DNA of 64,000 nucleotides from Alisma plantago-aquatica (GCA_963693085.1 OY856411.1:70528501-70592500), one strand, 5' to 3'; counted from the first letter of the stretch, positions 45,340-57,572 are shown. Made by a program: numbers and translations. Notes: a model not told the origin generated them from the sequence alone.

Positions 45340-47015
45340 CCGGATGTCTTTGGCTTTTTCTTCCTGAATCTTCATTTTCCGCCTCTGCGGTCATTGCCCT
45401 GTTCTCTTCACTGGTTCGGTATTCGATGGAATCTTTCCCGATGGGTTCTTCATAATTTTGGCAAGTTGAGCTAGCTGCTGGTCAATCTGGCGTTGATGCG
45501 TCTGCATATCCGCCAGTTGTACCTGCAAGGAGTTCAACACACTGGAATTTGATAGCTCACTTTGCGCCAGTTGATTATTGATTGTATCCTACTTCTTAAC
45601 AAAATCAAATAACTGGCCAATCACGTCTTATTGGCTTGTGCCCTTGTCTTGTTCTCGGTTCAACCCTTGATACTTTCCCTGCACTTGGAAGTTTCCTTTC
45701 GCTGGCTGGAACTGATTGCTCTTGGCATATTGACCAGGCCCCCCTTTCTTCTCAAAAGACTGTATCGTCTTGGACGAGATTTGCAGCTGGTGATGGTTTT
45801 CAGCTGCATCTTTGTTGCCGTAGTTAAAGTCGGGGTGATCTGGCCTTTTGTAGTTCACGAAAGAGACATTTTCAGTCCTTTCGTCTTCTGATTCAGAGTC
45901 ACTGCCTGCGTCTGGTCGGGTGTAGACGCAGTTGTCCACCCCATGTCCTCCTTCGCCGCACATAACGCACTTCATCACCTTCTCAACTGGCTTCTTTCCC
46001 TTCCCGTCAGCTTCTCGCAGTTGCTTAACATCAGTGGCTATTCTCTGTATCTGTGAGGTGATGGACTCCAGTGCCTTGGATTCGAGAGCGGACCCTTCAC
46101 CGACCTTCCTGACCTGTCCTCTGTCAGATCGATCAAAATCAACGCCGGCCATCAGCTCGGCCATGTTCTTGATGATCATCTCGGACTTCTTTGGCTTCTT
46201 CCCCAGGAAGTCACTGCCTGCTGCCGCATTTAGTGACATCCTTTCATCGGGAGTCAAGCCGTTGTAGAAGGTGGTGATGAGGAAGCCTCTCTTGTAATTA
46301 TGATGGGGGCAATCCCTCAGGTACTCCTGGAATCGCTCCCATGCGTTGTGGAGGCTTTCGTTCGGCTTTTGCATGAAGGAGGTTATTTTCTGCCTATTTC
46401 TGATGGTTCTTTCGGTGGGGTAGAACTTGTTTACGAACGCGTCAGCCAAGGCTCCCCATCCATTTAAGGATTGGTGGGGCAACCCAAGATACCATGATAG
46501 GGCTTTGTCCTCCAGGGAGAAAATGAAGTCCTTACAGTAAATCACCTCTTGGGGGACCCCCTCATCTTTATCGTATCCCATATATTTTTTAATGCATCTA
46601 GATGGTGGTAGGGGTTGTCGTTCTTTGAATTTCCCCTAAAACTCTTGCTCTAAATCATCGATGTCACGGACGGCTTAAGCTCAAAGTTCGTCGCGTTGAA
46701 CCGCAGAGTGATTACCGGACATCGGGAGTTGTTGGCCTTTGTGGATGCCAACTCTCTAAGCGTTTTCTCTTCATCATCAGAGTCTTCGCTGTCGCTAGCC
46801 TCACGATGTTGTTCTTGATTGTCATGATTTCTTCGGTGTCTCCGGTGGCGATTACGTCTGACCTGGGGACGGTCTTCTTCGGAGTGTTCTGATTCGGGGT
46901 CTTCAAGCTGATTATTACCATCATAGCGGTCGTCACCTCCTGGCGGAGGTGGTTCATGCCTAGGCCTTCCTTGTCGTTCCCCTTCAGAATATTGTGGGTC
47001 TATGCGAGGAGGCAT
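45340..47015 (-). pseudogene. Athila/Tat-type gag with frameshift
   Basis: Starts MPPRIDPQYSEGERQ at 47015, with an Arg/His/Asp-rich leader (EDRPQVRRNRHRRHRR). The frame breaks near 46650 and resumes at 46581. The gag core reads KDFIFSLEDKALSWYLGLP, ADAFVNKFYPTERT, ESLHNAWERFQEYLRDCPHH and TTFYNGLTPDERM (46540-46240). A CCHC zinc knuckle (CVMCGEGGHGVDNC) is near 45920-45962. A stop at 45628 is followed in frame by a gag-like coiled tail (LQVQLADMQTHQRQIDQQL) to about 45440. Gag proteins assemble particles and bind element RNA. Keeping gag without pol is common in non-autonomous elements that borrow pol in trans. Confidence 0.85.
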
Positions 47016-47251
47016 GGTGTTGGTGATTGTGCTCAGTTGAACAGTTGAACGGTGTAGGAGCTCGGTGGAACAGATCGTTGTTCTTCAGAGTTCCTGAAAT
47101 GGCACGAAAAATCAAGTTTAGAAAATTGAATTTTTACTTTTAGGCAAAGAATAACAATAAGAAAAAGAGTGTTGTCAAACTCATTTCTAAGCTTGAGGCA
47201 CGGGTGTGTAGTTAGTGGATTCGGATTCGTGTATAGTACCATTTTGCCTTG

Positions 47252-47269
47252 TCCCCGGCAACGGCACCA
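47252..47269 (-). other. primer-binding site, tRNA-Asp type
   Basis: On the minus strand it reads TGGTGCCGTTGCCGGGGA, one base off the TGGCGCCGTTGCCGGGGA site typical of Athila/Tat elements. It lies six bases inside the 5' LTR edge at 47276. Confidence 0.85.
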
Positions 47270-47275
47270 AAAAGT

Positions 47276-49047
47276 TGACCGGCCTAAATCGCGTGTCCAA
47301 AAGTGGAGGCGGATTTGAGGTAGTCGAGCTTTTACATTTATAAACCCGAATCCTTCTAGGCCCCCACAACTTTGCTTACAGGGTCGAACACAGTGACAAG
47401 GGTGGTAGTGTTGAGAACCCAGAATCGACACGCTACACTCCGGCAGGTATAAAGAGATAATAGATTCCCCAAAAGGGAAACAGCAAGGTGTCACAAACAA
47501 AACAAAGAAATCTATCTCCAAGTGGAGCTACTAGAAAGAATTAAGGTTTTAGTCATTTAGCAGTTTTTAGGGGTTTTCATGCAACAGAAACAGAAAGATA
47601 AAACTAGATCTAGAGCAAGGTACGAAGGATAAGACTTTAGTAAGACAAGCGGCAGCAGTAGCATCCTGCACCCCTCCTCTCAGAGCGGGTACCTCTAACC
47701 AAGCATCAAAACCCCTCTCGGGGTTGCTGGACTTAAGTTAGAGTGGAATGTTACTGAAACATCTCCGTTCCAGGCACTCTCGTACTCTAGAATCGGACAA
47801 AACACTAGAGTCGCAACACAACTCTCGAAGTTGTTGCGACGGGAAAACACGATTCGGTAGCTAAGAAAAACGTGATCCAAACATGCAAGCTAGAGTTCAG
47901 ATATCCAACATAGCAGTCATCCAACATATTGCACCAAGCATAGAGCAGCAAGTAATTAAGCTTTTCTACTTCCATAAACATTAAAGGTCTTAATACATTG
48001 CATAAGTAAGAATTAAATAACAGAATTAAAGATAGATGTCGCCTTCTTGATGTAGAAGGACGACAGACTACTGTAGCTCTCCAGCCCGATACCGGTCAGG
48101 AGCTGAGCCCGATACAACAGTGTCAAGCGGCACACCCTCTCGGGCGGCACCGTCTGACGGCCAACTGTATCGCTCAAGGACCCTGGCTGATACGCTCATG
48201 TCGGGCGGCGCACCCTCTCGGGCGGCACGCATGACGGCGAAGCGTATCGGGTTCGATATCGTGTCGGGCAAAGAGCTACGCATCTACTGTCGGGCACTTG
48301 TGTCGCTCATCATCGCCGACCGATATCGGCCCGCAGTGTTGCCCGGGACGGTCCTAAGTGAACCATCCCCTCCCTCTCGAGATGAGGAAGAGCTCACCTA
48401 GAGTTTCCCGACACGAGCACTGGGGTGTGATACTCTTGCTCTCGCAGTTTCCTCCGAAGATAGCTCAAAGTTCCCAATTTGTCTGAATTGTCTGAACTGT
48501 CTTTTCGGCTCCCTGTAGCCGCTATTTATAGGCAGCGGTTGGGGGAAGTTATGGTGCTCAAAGCGCCACGTGTCCTCCGTATTCGCGAGTTTGGTGGACG
48601 GCCGATACACATATCGCTTGGCACGGGGATCTCGGCTGTCGGTCACGTGACGGGCGGCGCCTGCCGGTGGGTGGCCTGTGTCGCGTGACAAGCCTGGGTT
48701 GTCGTGGTGAGCTTCGGCTCCCTGTCAGGTAAAGGGCGTGTCGTCTGTCAGTTTCTTCTTGCGCGGAATCCCCATGTCGCACGTCGTTGCGTCACGCCAC
48801 CCTGTCGGGCAGTGCTTGTATCGGGCCGTTGGAAGGCCGATGCAGGTTGGACTTATTGCTTGTGGGCCGGGACAGCCTTATTGGGTCAAAATGGGAGGAA
48901 AATTCTGCAAAAGATGGAAGTATTGGATTAAGAGCATTAATCGACCAATTATTGCGAAAGTGCATATAAAAGAGAGAGAAATAGCTAAAAAGGGCAGTTT
49001 TGATAACAGAAAAACAGTCTAAAACATCACAAAAATTGGTGTTATCA
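47276..49047 (-). repeat. Athila/Tat-like 5' LTR (1772 bp)
   Basis: Partner of 37364-39137, same ends, next to the primer site. It is flanked on the right by the target duplication GCAGG at 49048-49052. Confidence 0.93.
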
Positions 49048-50143
49048 GCAGGTTGTGAATCATACCTGAGTTGTGGACAAGATGATCGGTGGCACCTGAG
49101 TCTACACACCAGTCGTTGACGTTAGCTTCATTGATCCGAAGAGCAGCGAGGGCGGAGTTGGTGTTGTTCGACAGCTGATTGGGGGTGTCAGTGGCTTGAT
49201 GGTTGTGATCATAACGGTGCCAGCATCGTAGGGCAGTGTGGCCGTGTTTCTGACAAATTTGGCAGAGAGGAAGATCCTTGTTAATGGTGTCGGAAGAATG
49301 GAAGGGTCTGCTCGAGGAGTGGTGTGGGGAAGGACTTCCTAGAACGCTGGGACGGGTGAGGTTGTGTTGGTGGCGACCTCTGCCGCGGTAGGGGGACCGG
49401 CCTCTACTGCTGAAGAGAGAGTGGGCAGGGGAGTTTGGGTTGGTGGGCGAGTTCTTGTGGGAGTAGAAGATGGAAGGGGAAGAGGTTTGGGGACGACGTT
49501 CCTTTCTTCGTTCGAAGTCTTGAAGGAGAGGGAGAATGTCGTTGAAGGACAGAATAGGGGGTTTGAGCATTGCGACCACAAAGCCCTCGTACTCATTTCC
49601 ATCAAGACCATTGAGAAGGGTAAAAATCTTCTCCTGATCGCTCACTGTGTAACCAATGGCGTGGAGTTGATCGCAGATGTGCTTCAGTTTTCTGGTGTAG
49701 TCGGTGATGCTATCATTGCCTTTGGTGAAGGTGCGCAGTTGGGACTTCAGATCAAACTCACGGGTTTGAGAAGCTTCAGCGAAACGCTTGGATAGAGTAA
49801 CCCATACTTGGTGTGAGGTGGTACAACCGATGACCTCACCCATTACTTCTTCAGAGAGGGAGCCACAGATCCAACCTTTCAAAAGGCGATTAGTCCGAGT
49901 CCATTCTTTGTGCCTGGGATTAAGATCAGGCAGTTTGTTGTCATCTTTGATGATGCGGGGTGGGATCTCATCGGTTCCATCAAGGAAACCATCCAGGCAG
50001 CAGAATTCAGCAAGCGTTTTGACTTGCGATTCCCAAATAAGGAAGTTGTTCAGATTTAGTTTCAGGGAGATGAAGTTGGACACATTAAGTCCAACAGGGT
50101 AGGGATAGCTACCAGATTTAGAGGAGGAGGAGGATTCAGTCAT
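49048..50143 (-). CDS. copia gag and start of protease (cut by the nested element)
   Basis: Open from the ATG at 50143 for about 365 codons to the insertion point. The gag domain includes LNLNNFLIWESQVKTL, LKGWICGSLSEEVMGEV, VWVTLSKRFAEASQTREFDLK and LNGLDGNEYEGFV (49980-49550). A Ser/Arg/Pro-rich linker, a CCHC knuckle (CQICQKHGHTALRC, about 49225-49268) and the protease box WCVDSGATDHLVHN (about 49065-49108) follow. The frame would continue at 37358 if the nested element were absent. This half has no stops and looks well preserved. Confidence 0.88.
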
Positions 50144-50240
50144 ATTGAGTTTGTTTGGTTTTGGACTTTTAGGGTTTCTGAGGAAGACGAGGGGGCGGGG
50201 GCTGAGAAGAAGGGTGGTGCTTCTAACGACGCTTAGGATG

Positions 50241-50252
50241 GCTCTGATACCA
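50241..50252 (-). other. primer-binding site, tRNA-iMet type
   Basis: On the minus strand TGGTATCAGAGC directly follows the LTR end (TTTATA). Confidence 0.92.
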
Positions 50253-50525
50253 TATAAACAAATGGTTTTCTATGATATTGTTTCCTTGATTACACAGTTG
50301 GAGGTACACGTGCTTATATAGAGAATTGGTGTGCAGAAGAAGAGGAAGGGGAAGCGTCAGGTGCAGTGAGCAGCCTGAGACGCCGAGTTACAATGTGGAT
50401 ATGATGTGGAGCGTCTTTAATGCAAGTACACTTTTGTGCCTTTCTTTGTCTGATTATTGTCTTGAGTGGGAGACTTAGTGCTCCTGGCTTTGTGTTTTAC
50501 AGTGCTCCTGGCTTTGTGCTTTACA
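50253..50525 (-). repeat. copia 5' LTR (273 bp)
   Basis: Partner of 33980-34257. It includes a TATA-like CTATATAAG on the element strand near 50313-50322, and a 20-bp duplicated GTGCTCCTGGCTTTGTG-type unit at its outer end, shared with the other LTR. It is followed by the target duplication TTGAC (50526-50530). Confidence 0.92.
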
Positions 50526-51056
50526 TTGACCTTGCTTGCAGTCTATGAAGCTTGGAAAGCACAAAACTTCTCTGTACCTTGGTGTTTTGAGAACTTTGTG
50601 CAATCACGTTCACTCAGACGGGCAGAAGATGTCAGGAAACAACCCCTGACAATAATGGACAGACATAAACTGGATGTGATAAGTGTTGGAAAAAATTTCA
50701 CAAAGATCTGAAAGGCAATTGTTGCTGGGTTTTTCTTTCATGTAGCTAGAAAGGACCCTCAGGAGGGTTACAGGACTCTGGTTGAACATCAGCATGTTTA
50801 CATCCATTCAGGCAGTGCTCTTTTCCATAGGCTGTCTGACTAGGTGATCTATCAAGTACGAGTCATGACCGAAAATGTATATATGAGAGAAGTTACCGTC
50901 ATAGGTCCTAAGTGGCTGGTTGAGCTGGCACCAAGGTTTTACAAGTTTACGGACCCTACCAAAATCAGCAAGCGCAAAAGGCAAGAGCACATCCAGCCTC
51001 TCTATGATAGATACCATTAGTCACAGTCTTGGAGATTGAGCAAACGACGAGCCTGA
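50526..51056 (+). pseudogene. helicase pseudogene, piece 3 (C-terminal OB region to stop)
   Basis: Collinear with about 10787-11316 of the intact gene: [34 protein letters not shown] and on to LSKRRA with the same TGA at 51054-51056. In-frame stops replace coding codons near 50708 (TGA), 50840 (TAG for the Trp of DWVIYH) and 51018 (TAG). This shows decay without selection on the protein. Confidence 0.92.
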
Positions 51057-52289
51057 TGACCCATTCTTCCATGGAGGTCGATTCATAGCTTTGCGTATCT
51101 TAAGGGACCTGTAGATCACACTACCTTTCAATGATGTAAACAAATTTAACAGTTTAATACAACGTAGTTGTAGAAAGCCTTCATTCTCATGTACTCTGGC
51201 GTCCCTGTTTTGACTATGTCAGTAAAAAATCAGCTAGTCTGTGTATCATTAAATTTGTTTCTGTCTCACCTCCTTTTACTTATTGTTACAATGGAAATAG
51301 TTTTCTGAGGATGAGTGGCTTTCTGTAGATTAAATTATGTTTCCACTACAAAATTCAAAAATGGATGCATCCAGTTAAGATCTGATTGTCTCAACCTCCA
51401 ATATTTTCTATTAAATGTGTTTCTGCTCTTTTAGGATAGCATTTCCTTCTTAACACTGAACTGCTGATGACATTCCAATACTGATCCAATTCATTTATGA
51501 ATGTGTCAGGACAAGCCCTTCTGCTGGGTTATTTCCAAGGCTTGTATGTGGGGTTTGAGTAGGAAACCAAATACCTGACATGTCAAAAGCTAGATAAACA
51601 AATTCTTACTTTCTTCTTATCAAATCAAATCAAATCAAATCAAATCGTGTAGTTCAAAATACTCTGGCTTTTATGGTCCTTTAAAAGGCTCACAGTAAGA
51701 TGATTCGTTATCACCATCAGGCGAATCAGCGACAAGGAAAGAGTTTACGGTCTCATATGGGATGTTGTCTTAAAAGGACATGGTTTGACCTTAATCACAA
51801 ATTTCTATGATAAAGAGATATTCAGAGCCCCTATGTCCTTAAATATCCTCCACCTAAGTCTACTCTGTTTGGTCCTCCCCCTAAGGTTTACAGAATAACA
51901 AGGGATCCAAATATTGCATAAAATACAATAGAAGGGAAGAATTCCAGAAATTTCACAAATAGAAACGTGTGAATGATGCATCATGTGGTGTGGTTTGGAT
52001 TGACTGTGTGGATCTCTTTGCACCATTATGGACCCCCTCCCTCTTTGTGGTTGGATTCTCATAATTTTAAAATCTTGTATCACATTTTTATTACGATGCG
52101 AGTTTGTAGATTTAATTTAACGCCGATATCAAAGGAGCAAGAACCAAAATTATTGATGAAATACGCATACACCTTTTTTAAATGATCATGGCCCCTTATG
52201 TCTGAATTTCAAAAGATGCATGGAACCTGGAAAAGTGAAATTTATATGGAAATGTCATGAATTAGAAACTAGATTTCAAATATAGAACT
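51057..52289. other. duplicated 3' flank of the helicase, part 1
   Basis: Matches 11317-12395 in order with small indels. An (AAATC)n run lies at about 51617-51645. About 100 bp near 51690-51790 (CACAGTAAGATGATTCG onward) has no counterpart in the other copy. It is interrupted at 52290 by a copia element and continues at 57782. Confidence 0.8.
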
Positions 52290-52485
52290 TATAGAGAAAC
52301 TGAGAATGGTTTATTGAGTGAGTAAAATAGTGTACAATGCAGTCTCTTATATAACAGAAGAGAAAAGAGACTAAAGCAGAGGTGGGAAATATGGGACTAA
52401 ACTACAGAAGTGAAAAGCATAAGTGAGTCACATGCGATGCACATGACACTCAACAAAACATAACAGAACACGACATATCTCTATA
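52290..52485 (-). repeat. copia 3' LTR (196 bp)
   Basis: Plus-strand ends are TATAGAGAAAC and ATCTCTATA, giving inverted TATAGAGA/TCTCTATA termini rather than TG..CA. Same length as 57586-57781. Confidence 0.9.
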
Positions 52486-52492
52486 CTCCCCC

Positions 52493-55400
52493 TCAAGCTG
52501 GAGCGTAGATGTCGAACATGCCCAGCTTGTCAACTAGAGTTTGAAAACGAGCTTTGGGAAGTATCTTCGTGAAGATGTCCGCAACTTGCTTGTCGGTGGT
52601 GAGATATAGAAGTGCAAATCCGGCCAAAAAGAACTGCTTCTCGAATAAAGTGACAATCGACCTCAATATGTTTCGTTCTCTCATGAAAAGTGGGATTGCT
52701 CGCAATAAAAATGAGGCATTATTGTCACAAAACATCGGTATAGGGCTGGAATAGGATATATCAAACTCTTGAAGAAGACTTTGAACCCACAGAAGTTCGC
52801 ATGCAGTATGAGCCATCGCTCGGTATTCTGCATCTACAGTGGATCTGGCGACAATAGTCTGCTTTTTGCTTCGCCAGGTGACAAGGTTTCCGCCAACAAA
52901 TGTACAATATCCTAATGTTGATTTATGATAAAAACGACTTCGTGTATAGTCAGAGTCCGAGAAGCCAAATAAGTTGCAGTGGCCATGCTTCTTATACATC
53001 AAGCCTTTTCCCGGAGAACGTTTAAGATATCGCAAAATATGACATATAACATCCCAATGACATTGTCGGGGTTTATCAAGATACCGGCTGATGAATTTGA
53101 CAGCAGCAGTAAGGTCAGCTTGTGTGACAGTCAAATAGATAAGCTTGCCTACCAGCCTCCTGAGCTGGTGATGATCAACATAGGAGGAGAATTTGCATCA
53201 TCTCAGTCCATGTTTGGGTCAAGTGGAGTGTTAGCTAGTTTGCAGCCTAGCATGCCAGTTTCCTGTAAGAGATCAAGTACATATTTTCTCTAAGAGAGAC
53301 ATAGTCCTACAGATGATTTGGAGACTTCAATGCCTAAGAAATACCGTATCTTTCTGAGATCTTTAGTGACAAAGTGCTTCTCTAAGTAGGTTTTAGTTTC
53401 CTGTATACCCACAATATCACTGCCAGATAAGATAATATCATCCACATAAACAATAAGAATGACATGTCCAGCCACTGTCTTGCGAATAAAGACTGAATGA
53501 TCAAAATGAGAACGATGAAAGCCAAATGTGACTAATATTTGGCTGAGCTTGTCAAACCAAGCTCGCGGGCTTTGTTTGAGACCATAGATAGCCTTGTTCA
53601 GCTTACATACTTTGAAGCTAAACTCCCCCTGAGCAACAAACCCAGGTGGTTGCTCCATGTAGATCTCCATAAAGAAGTGCATTTTTAACATCTAGATGAA
53701 AGAGAGACCAGTCTTTATTAACGACAACAGAAATCAGATTTCGAACAGAGTTTAATCGTGCAACAGGAGAGAAAGTCCCAAAATAATCAACATCGTATGT
53801 CTGTGTGTAGCACTTTGCAACAAGACGGGATTTCATGCGTGCAATAGTCCCATCAGGTTGATATTTAATAGTAAAGACCCAGTGACATCCCACTTAGGGC
53901 AAGAAGAAGGGTGATCCACAAGCTCCCACGTCTTGCGATCACATAGTGCCTGCATTTCCCGGTCCATTGCCTTCTTCCATGCAGGAATAGTAAGAGCCTC
54001 TGTAGTAGTTTTAGGAACGGTGACAGCAGAAATTGCAGAAGTAAAGCATGCAAAGTTGTTATGCAGATTGTCAGAAGTGCAGTAATGATTGATAGGATGT
54101 TTAGTATAGGAGCGGACACCTTTCCGCAAACTGATAGGAAAGTGCAAGTCAGAGGTTACCTCAGTGTTTGTTTGATCATCCGCAAACGCAGGAATTGGTA
54201 GAGGAGGAACCATGGAAGGAGTGCTTGTCTTCGGCCGACGTTTGTATACTTGCAGTGGACGCTCTTCAGGCTGGTCAGAAACAGACAAATCTTCACCAAT
54301 GTCTGGTAGAGGTGTTGGTGCCAACACACCATGAGATAGGCTTGCTCCATCCTCAGAAAAGAAGGGCATATGCTCAAAAAAGATCACATCCGCACTGACA
54401 AACCACTGTCTGAGTATCAGATCAAAGCAACGATAACCTTTTTGAGTTCTCAAATAACCCAAAAAAATGCATTTAGTAGACCGAGGGTCAAGTTTCGACA
54501 TTCCTGGGTGTAGATTTTTAACAAAGCAGGTACACCCAAAAATGCGAGGTGGGACAGAAAAAAGAGGTGCATCAGGAAACAAAATCAAGTAAGGTATCTG
54601 ATTTTATAGAACAGAAGAGGGCATGCGATTTATAAGAAAACATGTCGTAGTGAGTGCCTCAGGCCAAAAACGGTGAGGAACTTTATAATGGATAAGAAGA
54701 GTGCGAGCAACCTCTAATAGATGACAATTTTTGCGTTCAACAACACTGTTTTGATGTGGAGTATAAGTGCAAGTGGTTTGGTGGATGGTGCCATGATCAG
54801 AACAAAAGGAAGTGACATATTTTTGTAGAAACTCTAGGGCATTGTCGATATGGAGAATTTTGATAGTTTTATTGAATTGGGTCTGTATTTTAGAAAAGAA
54901 AATGCAGATATTGTCCAAAACAGTACTCCGATCTTTGAGCAAAAATAGCTAGGTAGCACAGGAATAATCATCAATAAATGTCAAAAAATATTTAACACCA
55001 ATTTGACTCGGGACAGAGAATGGACCCCAGATGTCCGCATGAACAATATAAAAAAATATCTTTAGGTTGAGTTTGGATGGCTACTTCTGAAATGTGGCAG
55101 TCTGTATATAGGGTCGTACAACTTTTGGTATTTCGCAGTGTAGGAGCAGAGACCTACATCCAGTTCAGCATGTAGAGTTGCATGGGAAAACTATGACCAG
55201 GAGTAGTGATCTGGCGCAGAGCTGACAGTTGTGAAGTCTGTCGATCCTGGCGTCATTTGTAATTACCATTTCAGTGCTAAATTATCTATACAACGGTACA
55301 GAAGAAATACACAGCCATAGCCTTAGACCCAAGTTCTTTCTTAGCAGGAAAGACAGACCTCGTTTGTTTTCCCAAAACACAAGTTTCACAAGAGAAATTG

Positions 55401-56963
55401 TTTTCAGCTAATGCAAGAAATAAAAGCTTCAATTTAGCAACAGACGGATGACCCAGCCGGAAGTGCCACTGAAGTCCTGAGATAGATGTAGACAAGAGAG
55501 CTGAAGCTGTAGGCGGTCCATCCAAGTAGTAAAGTCCATCTGGTCCTTCATGGCCCGAACCAATCCTCGTCTTCGTACGGAGATCCTTCAAAACACAACT
55601 AGAGGGATCAAACTTAATAGAGCACTGAAGTTGTTTAACAGTTTTACTGACAAATAATAAATTAACAGGAAATTGTGGTATGTATAAAACAGAGTGAAGA
55701 TTCAGCTTGCGAGATAGCGGAACTGTGCCAACGCCATGAACATGTGTTTTCGAGTAATTAGCAACCATGACCGATGGAATATTCGATGTTTTAGACAGAG
55801 CAAAAAATAAGTGGATGTCGCCTGCCATGTGGACAGACGCACCAGAATCAATACATCATTTGTGGTTACAAGCAGAGGGGGACACAAGCATTACAGAAGA
55901 ACCGACAACAAATGTCGAAGGCAGTTGAGTCATGCGCTCCTGGAAGAATTTCTCGAATTTAGAGCAAAGCCAGTCAGTGGTCAGAGGAGCAGCTGGTGGA
56001 TCAGATGCAGCTTCAGTAGAGGCCTGGTTTGCCCAACCTCACTCGCTGTGCTTGATCCAACACCTATCTTCAGTGTGATTGTCACGACCACACCAGTTGT
56101 AGTAGCAAGGTCCAGTGGCTTGACCTCGTCCAGGAGCAGTAGAAGCGCCTCTTCCGCCAGAAGGGGGTGGACGTCCTCCACAACCACGTCCCCGACCGCG
56201 GCCACGTCTAGAATCAGCAGTGCGAGCAACCAAAGCAGGATGCTCAATAGTAGGAGTAGAGGATACAGATGGTAGCCGTTGAACTCTCTTGAGAACGTCA
56301 CTAAGAGTAGGCAGAGGGTCACTTGACAAAATTTGATCAACCACGCTCAAAAAGAAGCAGGTAGGGAAGCCAGGAATTCGGCAGAGGGTCACTTGACAGA
56401 ATTTTGATCAACCACGCCTGGAAAAAAATAGGCAGGGAAGCCAGGAATTGAACGAGTCAGAATTCATTGTGCTGCTTATGAGCCTCTTTGATGTCAGTAG
56501 TCAGCGGATGGTAGATTTCATACTCATTCCAGAGAGCAGAACATTGGTTGTAGAAATCCTCAATAGACGCATCTGAAGAGTGCTCCTTGGCTAGGTTTTT
56601 GAAATTTTCAAAAACCCGTTTAGGATTTTGTTGATGCGAGTAGACATTAGACAACTAGTCCCACATTGCCTTGGCATCATGAAGACACATAAGAGACTGA
56701 CTAATGCATGGCTCGATGCTATTGAGAAGCCATGACATAACACCAGAGTCATCTTTGAACCATTGAGCATAGGCTTGTTTGGTTTTTTCGTCAGGAGTAG
56801 CAGTAGGGGCAGCAGGAGGATCAGTGGTAAGATGGGTGTATCGGCATTGAGCCTTCACATGGAGCACAAATGACGCCGACCACAGATGGTAGTTCGAACC
56901 ATCGAGCTTTACAATGGTAACACACACAGAGCGAGGAGGCTCCACTGAGGCCATACTGAGCAT
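52493..56963 (-). pseudogene. copia gag-pol with several stops
   Basis: Read leftwards: gag from 56963 (VKLDGSNYHLWSASFVLHV; then FENFKNLAKEHSSDASIEDFYNQC); a zinc-knuckle-like WCGRDNHTEDRCW near 56060-56100; pre-integrase (LQWHFRLGHPSVAKL, CETCVLGKQTRS, about 55350-55480); integrase (TPHQNSVVERKNCHLLEVART, 54604-54942, with a further piece 54588-53900); RT (LDVKNALLYG at about 53680; YGLKQSPRAWFDKL; YVDDIILSG at about 53420-53445); RNase H (ARSTVDAEYRAMA) ending IYAPA at 52493. Stops and frameshifts near 56655, 56457, 55286, 54600, 53890 and 53290 prevent a full polyprotein. Catalytic RT residues are kept. Confidence 0.88.
56310..56450. repeat. 70-bp tandem duplication in copia gag
   Basis: Units starting GGCAGAGGGTCACTTGACA lie at 56310 and 56380. 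The second has several substitutions and small insertions. The duplication shifts the gag frame. Confidence 0.85.
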
Positions 56964-56999
56964 AAGCAGGCAGTAACGAGGTGGTGGTGTAGCAGCAAC

Positions 57000-57572
57000 A
57001 GGCAGTAAATAATTAACCCACTATGGGGCAGTAACAGCAGTAGGGATCGAATGCATCAGATCAGAGGAACCCATTTTGGATAGATAGATGGATAAAAGAA
57101 CCTACGCCTGCATGAGGAGATCAATATCCCATCATGAGGTGCAGGCAGAGAAAGAACCTGAGAGTTAGGAGACTCAATGTGGGATATCTATGGCTGTCCG
57201 GAAGAATGGACCAGCAAAAAAGGTGAAGAGGGAGGGTGGTGGCTATGGGGGAAGCAGATGAAGGAGAGGAGGAGCAGTCCGGCGGCAGGTAGAGGAGTGG
57301 AGAGGGGCGACGGAGGTGGAGAAGGGGGGGGTGGCAGCAGGTGGGGGAAGGTGGAGGCAACAGGGGAGAAAGGGGAGGGGAGCAGGTGGTGGAAGGGGAG
57401 GAGAGGGGTGGGCGGCGGGTGGAGGAGGGAGGGGCTGTGGGAGCAGCAGCGGCGGGCAGGGGAGGAGCGGCTGGCGGCGGCGCAGGGGGAAGGGGAGAGG
57501 GGAGTGGCGGCAGCGGCCGGGGGGGCTCAGGGCATAGGGGCAGGGTGGGAAGAAAAAAGTAGGATCGGACCT
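57000..57572 (-). other. copia leader, extremely G-rich on the plus strand
   Basis: Between gag and the primer site. 57216-57560 is made largely of GGAGGGG / GGTGG runs on the plus strand. Open frames there are low-complexity Gly/Arg stretches and not genes. Confidence 0.6.

Larger units (their letters stand above)
37364..49047 (-). mobile_element. Athila/Tat-like gypsy element without pol, carrying ORF-1 and a Ulp1-like protease
   Basis: An 11.7-kb minus-strand element bounded by LTRs (37364-39137, 47276-49047) and the target duplication GCAGG (37359-37363, 49048-49052). It is inserted in the protease coding region of the copia element. The primer site at 47252-47269 matches the tRNA-Asp type used by Athila/Tat elements. 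Inner order on the minus strand: gag (47015-45628), a spacer with a GGGAGGCAACCC box (45301-45312), a long ORF-1-like frame (44184-42061), a Ulp1-like frame (about 42100-40178), about 1 kb non-coding, and a polypurine tract at 39138-39155. No RT, RNase H or integrase was found, so it should depend on another element for movement. Confidence 0.88.
33980..50525 (-). mobile_element. Ty1/copia retrotransposon with a nested Athila/Tat-like element
   Basis: Minus-strand copia bounded by LTRs at 33980-34257 and 50253-50525 and by the target duplication TTGAC (33975-33979 and 50526-50530). The element itself is about 4.9 kb once the nested 37364-49047 element is removed. It has gag at the right, pol at the left, a primer site at 50241-50252 and a polypurine tract at 34258-34270. 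Confidence 0.93.
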
